Of a stretch of DNA of 64,000 bases, positions 61,726-64,000 are shown one piece after another. Position numbers and translations under genes: made by a program. The DNA is from Scytonema tolypothrichoides VB-61278. GTDB lineage: Bacteria; Cyanobacteriota; Cyanobacteriia; Cyanobacteriales; Nostocaceae. The notes beneath the pieces are model-generated. The model was not told the origin of the DNA, made no database searches, and was given only the letters and a program-made list of their open reading frames with translations. Within the stretch, counting starts at the first letter, position 1. Each line of letters starts with the position of its first letter. Location of the stretch: the NCBI RefSeq assembly GCF_000828085.3, contig NZ_JXCA02000001.1:905188-969187 (forward strand), given 5' to 3'.

Positions 61726-61762
61726 GTTTTAATCCCCTTACGGGGAAGTAGATGATTGAAAT
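61726..61762 (+). repeat. Single degenerate CRISPR-like repeat
   Basis: GTTTTAATCCCCTT-ACGGGGAAGTAGAT then GATTGAAAT. Compared with the array repeat at 63034 it matches the start, the AATCCCCTT/CGGGGAA palindrome and the AGAT part, and differs mainly in the end. No second repeat is near, and no spacer. Confidence 0.6.
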
Positions 61763-61781
61763 GTGGTAGCGATACGCGTAG

Positions 61782-61805
61782 CGTCAAGCCTCCGGCTTAT
61801 CGCAC
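61782..61805 (-). repeat. Dispersed 24-bp repeat, copy 2
   Basis: The inverse of the 24 bases at 2582-2605 (CGTCAAGCCTCCGGC...). Confidence 0.75.
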
Positions 61806-61899
61806 TTTCCCAACTCAAGCAAAATAGTTTTAAATCAGGGAACTCTTAACAGCCAAGAAGGGAGATGGTGTTTCTTTCATATGTTGCTAGCGGTGAGAC

Positions 61900-62030
61900 C
61901 AGCGCTGCGGTCCTTGTTTCCCGACAGCCAGGCGACTGGCGTATGCCTACGGCACGCCCTCTGGGCTAAAGCCGTAAGGCGTGCGCTTTGCGCATACCCG
62001 GAGGGTTAAGGGCTATCGAGAAGCGCCATA
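61900..62030. repeat. GC-rich palindromic repeat cluster
   Basis: GTATGCCTACGGCACGCC and GGCGTGCGCTTTGCGCATAC pair to a long arm pair (about 61940-62010). Same style as at 32.6 and 36.1 kb. From 62031 to 62265 no gene is seen. Confidence 0.65.
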
Positions 62031-62265
62031 ATTTCAACACCGTAACCATTTACAGCCAGCCTCACATTCCGATCCCGTAAAACGAAGTCATGGCAAAGAC
62101 TCTGTTTTACGTTTTTGAATGTTGGCGTACTTAATAAAACTCAAAAAACGGACTCTTGTCTCTGGGGTTTTTTCGTTGTAGTATTTATGCGAAAGTCTGC
62201 GAAACACTCTCGCCAAAAGCAACTTTCCTAGTTTTATACCTTATCATTACTTGATTTTTTTTAAT

Positions 62266-63006
62266 ATGATTTTTTTTGTTGATCAAATCCGGCAATTTTC
62301 AATAAAGAATCTCCGTCCTTTGATTCACAAGACAGGGTTTGATATCGTAAGATTTCCCCCTCGCAAATATAATTTTTTAATCACGTTATTAAAGAATCAT
62401 AATGTAGACACTGTCATAGATGTTGGGGCGAATCTTGGTCAATATGCGACAGAAATCAGAAGCGAAGGTTTTGATGGACGTATTTTATCTATAGAACCAG
62501 TACCAGAAGTTTTTAAATCTCTTCAAAAAGCGAAAGCGAAAGACTCAAAGTGGTCAGGTTTTAATTTTGCTTTGGGTGCTGAAAATGGAACGACTCAAAT
62601 AAACTTAACGAATTTTTCCGATTTAAGCTCTATTTTAGAACCCACAGAATATGCTAAAAGTGTCGCACCTGCTTTTGAGATTAAAGAAAAAATCCAAATT
62701 CAATTAAAGACGTTAGATACGTTTTGGAACGAAAATAAGTTAGATAATTCCAATGTGTTTTTAAAATTAGACTGTCAAGGCTTTGAAGAACAGATTCTAC
62801 AAGGGGCTAATCAATCTCTCGACAAGGTTGTCGGCGTTCAAATGGAACTGTCATTGAAGGCTTTGTATAAAAATCAAAGACTATATAATGATTCTATTGC
62901 CTTTATGAAAGAAAAGAAATTTGAACTTTATCATATACTGCCAGTCTTTAGCGATCTAAATACCGGACAGCTTCTTGATATGGATGGCTTTTTCTTCAAG
63001 AGTTAG
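62266..63006 (+). CDS. FkbM-family methyltransferase
   Basis: A SAM-dependent methyltransferase of the FkbM type, about 246 residues. The SAM motif is VIDVGANLGQYATEI; GRILSIEPVPEVFKSL follows, and VFLKLDCQGFEEQILQGA is the later FkbM motif. FkbM enzymes mostly O-methylate sugars or polyketide hydroxyls, so glycan methylation is likely here. I chose ATG 62266 (MIFFVDQIRQ); the frame is open to a TTG at 62251. It ends 27 bases before the CRISPR array. No glycosyltransferase is adjacent. Confidence 0.88.
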   Translation: MIFFVDQIRQFSIKNLRPLIHKTGFDIVRFPPRKYNFLITLLKNHNVDTVIDVGANLGQYATEIRSEGFDGRILSIEPVPEVFKSLQKAKAKDSKWSGFNFALGAENGTTQINLTNFSDLSSILEPTEYAKSVAPAFEIKEKIQIQLKTLDTFWNENKLDNSNVFLKLDCQGFEEQILQGANQSLDKVVGVQMELSLKALYKNQRLYNDSIAFMKEKKFELYHILPVFSDLNTGQLLDMDGFFFKS

Positions 63007-63033
63007 CAAGCTTTAGTACCCTTAACAAAATCT

Positions 63034-64000
63034 GTTTCAATCCCCTTAACGGGGAATAGATAATTTCAACCCCAGAAAATTGCAGGGACAATTGGCATAG
63101 GAGGGGCTGCGTTTCAATCCCCTTAACGGGGAATAGATAATTTCAACCAGAGATTTCATAACTCAGTTACAAACAGACACTATAAGTTTCAATCCCCTTA
63201 ACGGGGAATAGATAATTTCAACAAGCAACCCAGAACACCGCTGTTTAAGGCAAAAATGTTTCAATCCCCTTAACGGGGAATAGATAATTTCAACGAGTCA
63301 AAATCCGTTTTAAAGACTAACTTTTTAAGTTTCAATCCCCTTAACGGGGAATAGATAATTTCAACGGTAGGTAGCTGTACACAGTTGAGTTGATGAAACC
63401 GGTTTCAATCCCCTTAACGGGGAATAGATAATTTCAACATGAGCAGGTAGAGAGACTGGCTAGAATAATTCAGGTTTCAATCCCCTTAACGGGGAATAGA
63501 TAATTTCAACGTATCCAGTCTTGCCAATTGAATGTACCTTGTGCTGTTTCAATCCCCTTAACGGGGAATAGATAATTTCAACTTGATGTCGAATCCTGTA
63601 CCAGCATATTGATTGCGGTTTCAATCCCCTTAACGGGGAATAGATAATTTCAACGATATCTTCTACTCTCGTGCGTCCGACTTTTTTGGGCGTTTCAATC
63701 CCCTTAACGGGGAATAGATAATTTCAACTACGAGACGACCACGGAATATTCGACGGAGTACAGGTTTCAATCCCCTTAACGGGGAATAGATAATTTCAAC
63801 TTAATATTGGTTCAACTCCTAAACTAGATAGATATGTTTCAATCCCCTTAACGGGGAATAGATAATTTCAACCTTAAGCGCGAAGCAGTAGAACAATTTA
63901 CGGCTGTTTCAATCCCCTTAACGGGGAATAGATAATTTCAACCGCAAAAGCTGCATTGAACGAGTTGATCACTCCGGTTTCAATCCCCTTAACGGGGAAT
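63034..64000 (-). CRISPR. CRISPR array, 14 repeats, runs off the right edge
   Basis: Thirteen complete 37-base repeats and a 24-base partial one, all identical, starting GTTTCAATCCCCTTAACGGG and ending TAGATAATTTCAAC on the plus strand. Repeats start at 63034, 63111, 63186, 63258, 63329, 63402, 63474, 63546, 63618, 63692, 63764, 63836, 63906 and 63977. The 13 spacers are 40, 38, 35, 34, 36, 35, 35, 35, 37, 35, 35, 33 and 34 bases. Read on the minus strand the repeat ends GGGGATTGAAAC, the usual 5' tag ATTGAAAC, so transcription from the right is likely. The gene at 62266 ends 27 bases before, leaving no room for a leader on the left. No cas gene is present. Confidence 0.97.

Noticed and set aside
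63007..63033. CRISPR leader on the left side
   Set aside because: Only 27 bases lie between the FkbM stop and the first repeat, too few for a leader.
1..64000. tRNA or rRNA genes
   Set aside because: I looked for cloverleaf patterns in the gaps and saw none; a dedicated tRNA search could still find one.

Overview
The window comes from a cyanobacterium, most likely a filamentous, heterocyst-forming (Nostocales-type) one. Three things point there. HIP1 octamers (GCGATCGC) are frequent in genes. Heptameric short tandem repeats (TTATCAG, GAACAGT, TTCCCTA, TGACTAA units) and GC-rich palindromic repeats fill many intergenic spaces. The housekeeping genes (pilB-pilT-pilC, a DUF92/VTE6-type protein, menD, petJ-like cytochrome, divergent EF-Ts) have a cyanobacterial character. 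Genus and species cannot be told from the sequence alone.

Layout. 0-8 kb: small unknown proteins, a B12-binding radical SAM enzyme, a tiny ribbon-helix-helix-like protein, RecQ helicase, adenosine deaminase, a GNAT enzyme, pheS and an LRAT-like protein. 8-14 kb: the type IV pilus motor set pilB, pilT, pilC, then rsmE. 14-19 kb: an Ala-rich repeat protein, two serine hydrolases and a VOC protein, a fragment of an ABC exporter gene, and an EF-Ts gene without rpsB beside it. 19-25.5 kb: an accessory region. A TetR regulator faces an Asp-nucleophile alpha/beta hydrolase across three operator-like sites. It is followed by an AraC regulator, a metallo-beta-lactamase-fold enzyme, RidA, an NTF2/SnoaL-like protein and an NmrA-like reductase. 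That block shows three copies of one leader sequence, a deleted second copy of the MBL gene around ridA, and related sequences at both ends. 25.5-32.5 kb: a type I secretion ABC exporter whose C39-like domain has lost its Cys, an overlapping PpiC-type isomerase gene, a VTE6-like membrane protein and a subtilisin-type protease.

32.8-43 kb: menD, folB, a REC-PAS-GGDEF protein, an acetyltransferase, two tandem small-RNA-like units, and a nucleoside salvage group (ribokinase, cytosine deaminase, nucleoside hydrolase), then NUDIX. 43.4-50.4 kb: the TldE/TldD pair, an aldo/keto reductase, a small cytochrome c, a coiled-coil protein and two small membrane proteins. 50.6-55.5 kb: a 2Fe-2S ferredoxin, a secreted GH10 xylanase, Tex and a small membrane protein. 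55.7-60.2 kb: three adjacent genes for glycine-zipper, LEA-like repeat proteins plus a DUF4385 gene. 60.9-64 kb: a VOC protein, a small unknown protein, a FkbM methyltransferase, and a CRISPR array with 14 repeats that runs off the right edge. No cas gene is present in the window; a degenerate single repeat lies 1.3 kb before the array.

Working together: PilB/PilT/PilC drive pilus extension, retraction and assembly. TldD/TldE form a peptide-processing metalloprotease. The nucleoside hydrolase, ribokinase, cytosine deaminase and adenosine deaminase could together salvage nucleosides. The ABC exporter and isomerase probably form one export unit. The rest are mostly single-gene functions. No fully novel multi-gene defence or biosynthetic system was seen. 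The most unusual items are the rearranged MBL/ridA block, the tandem sRNA-like units, the glycine-zipper repeat family and a MITE-like element at 58.75 kb.
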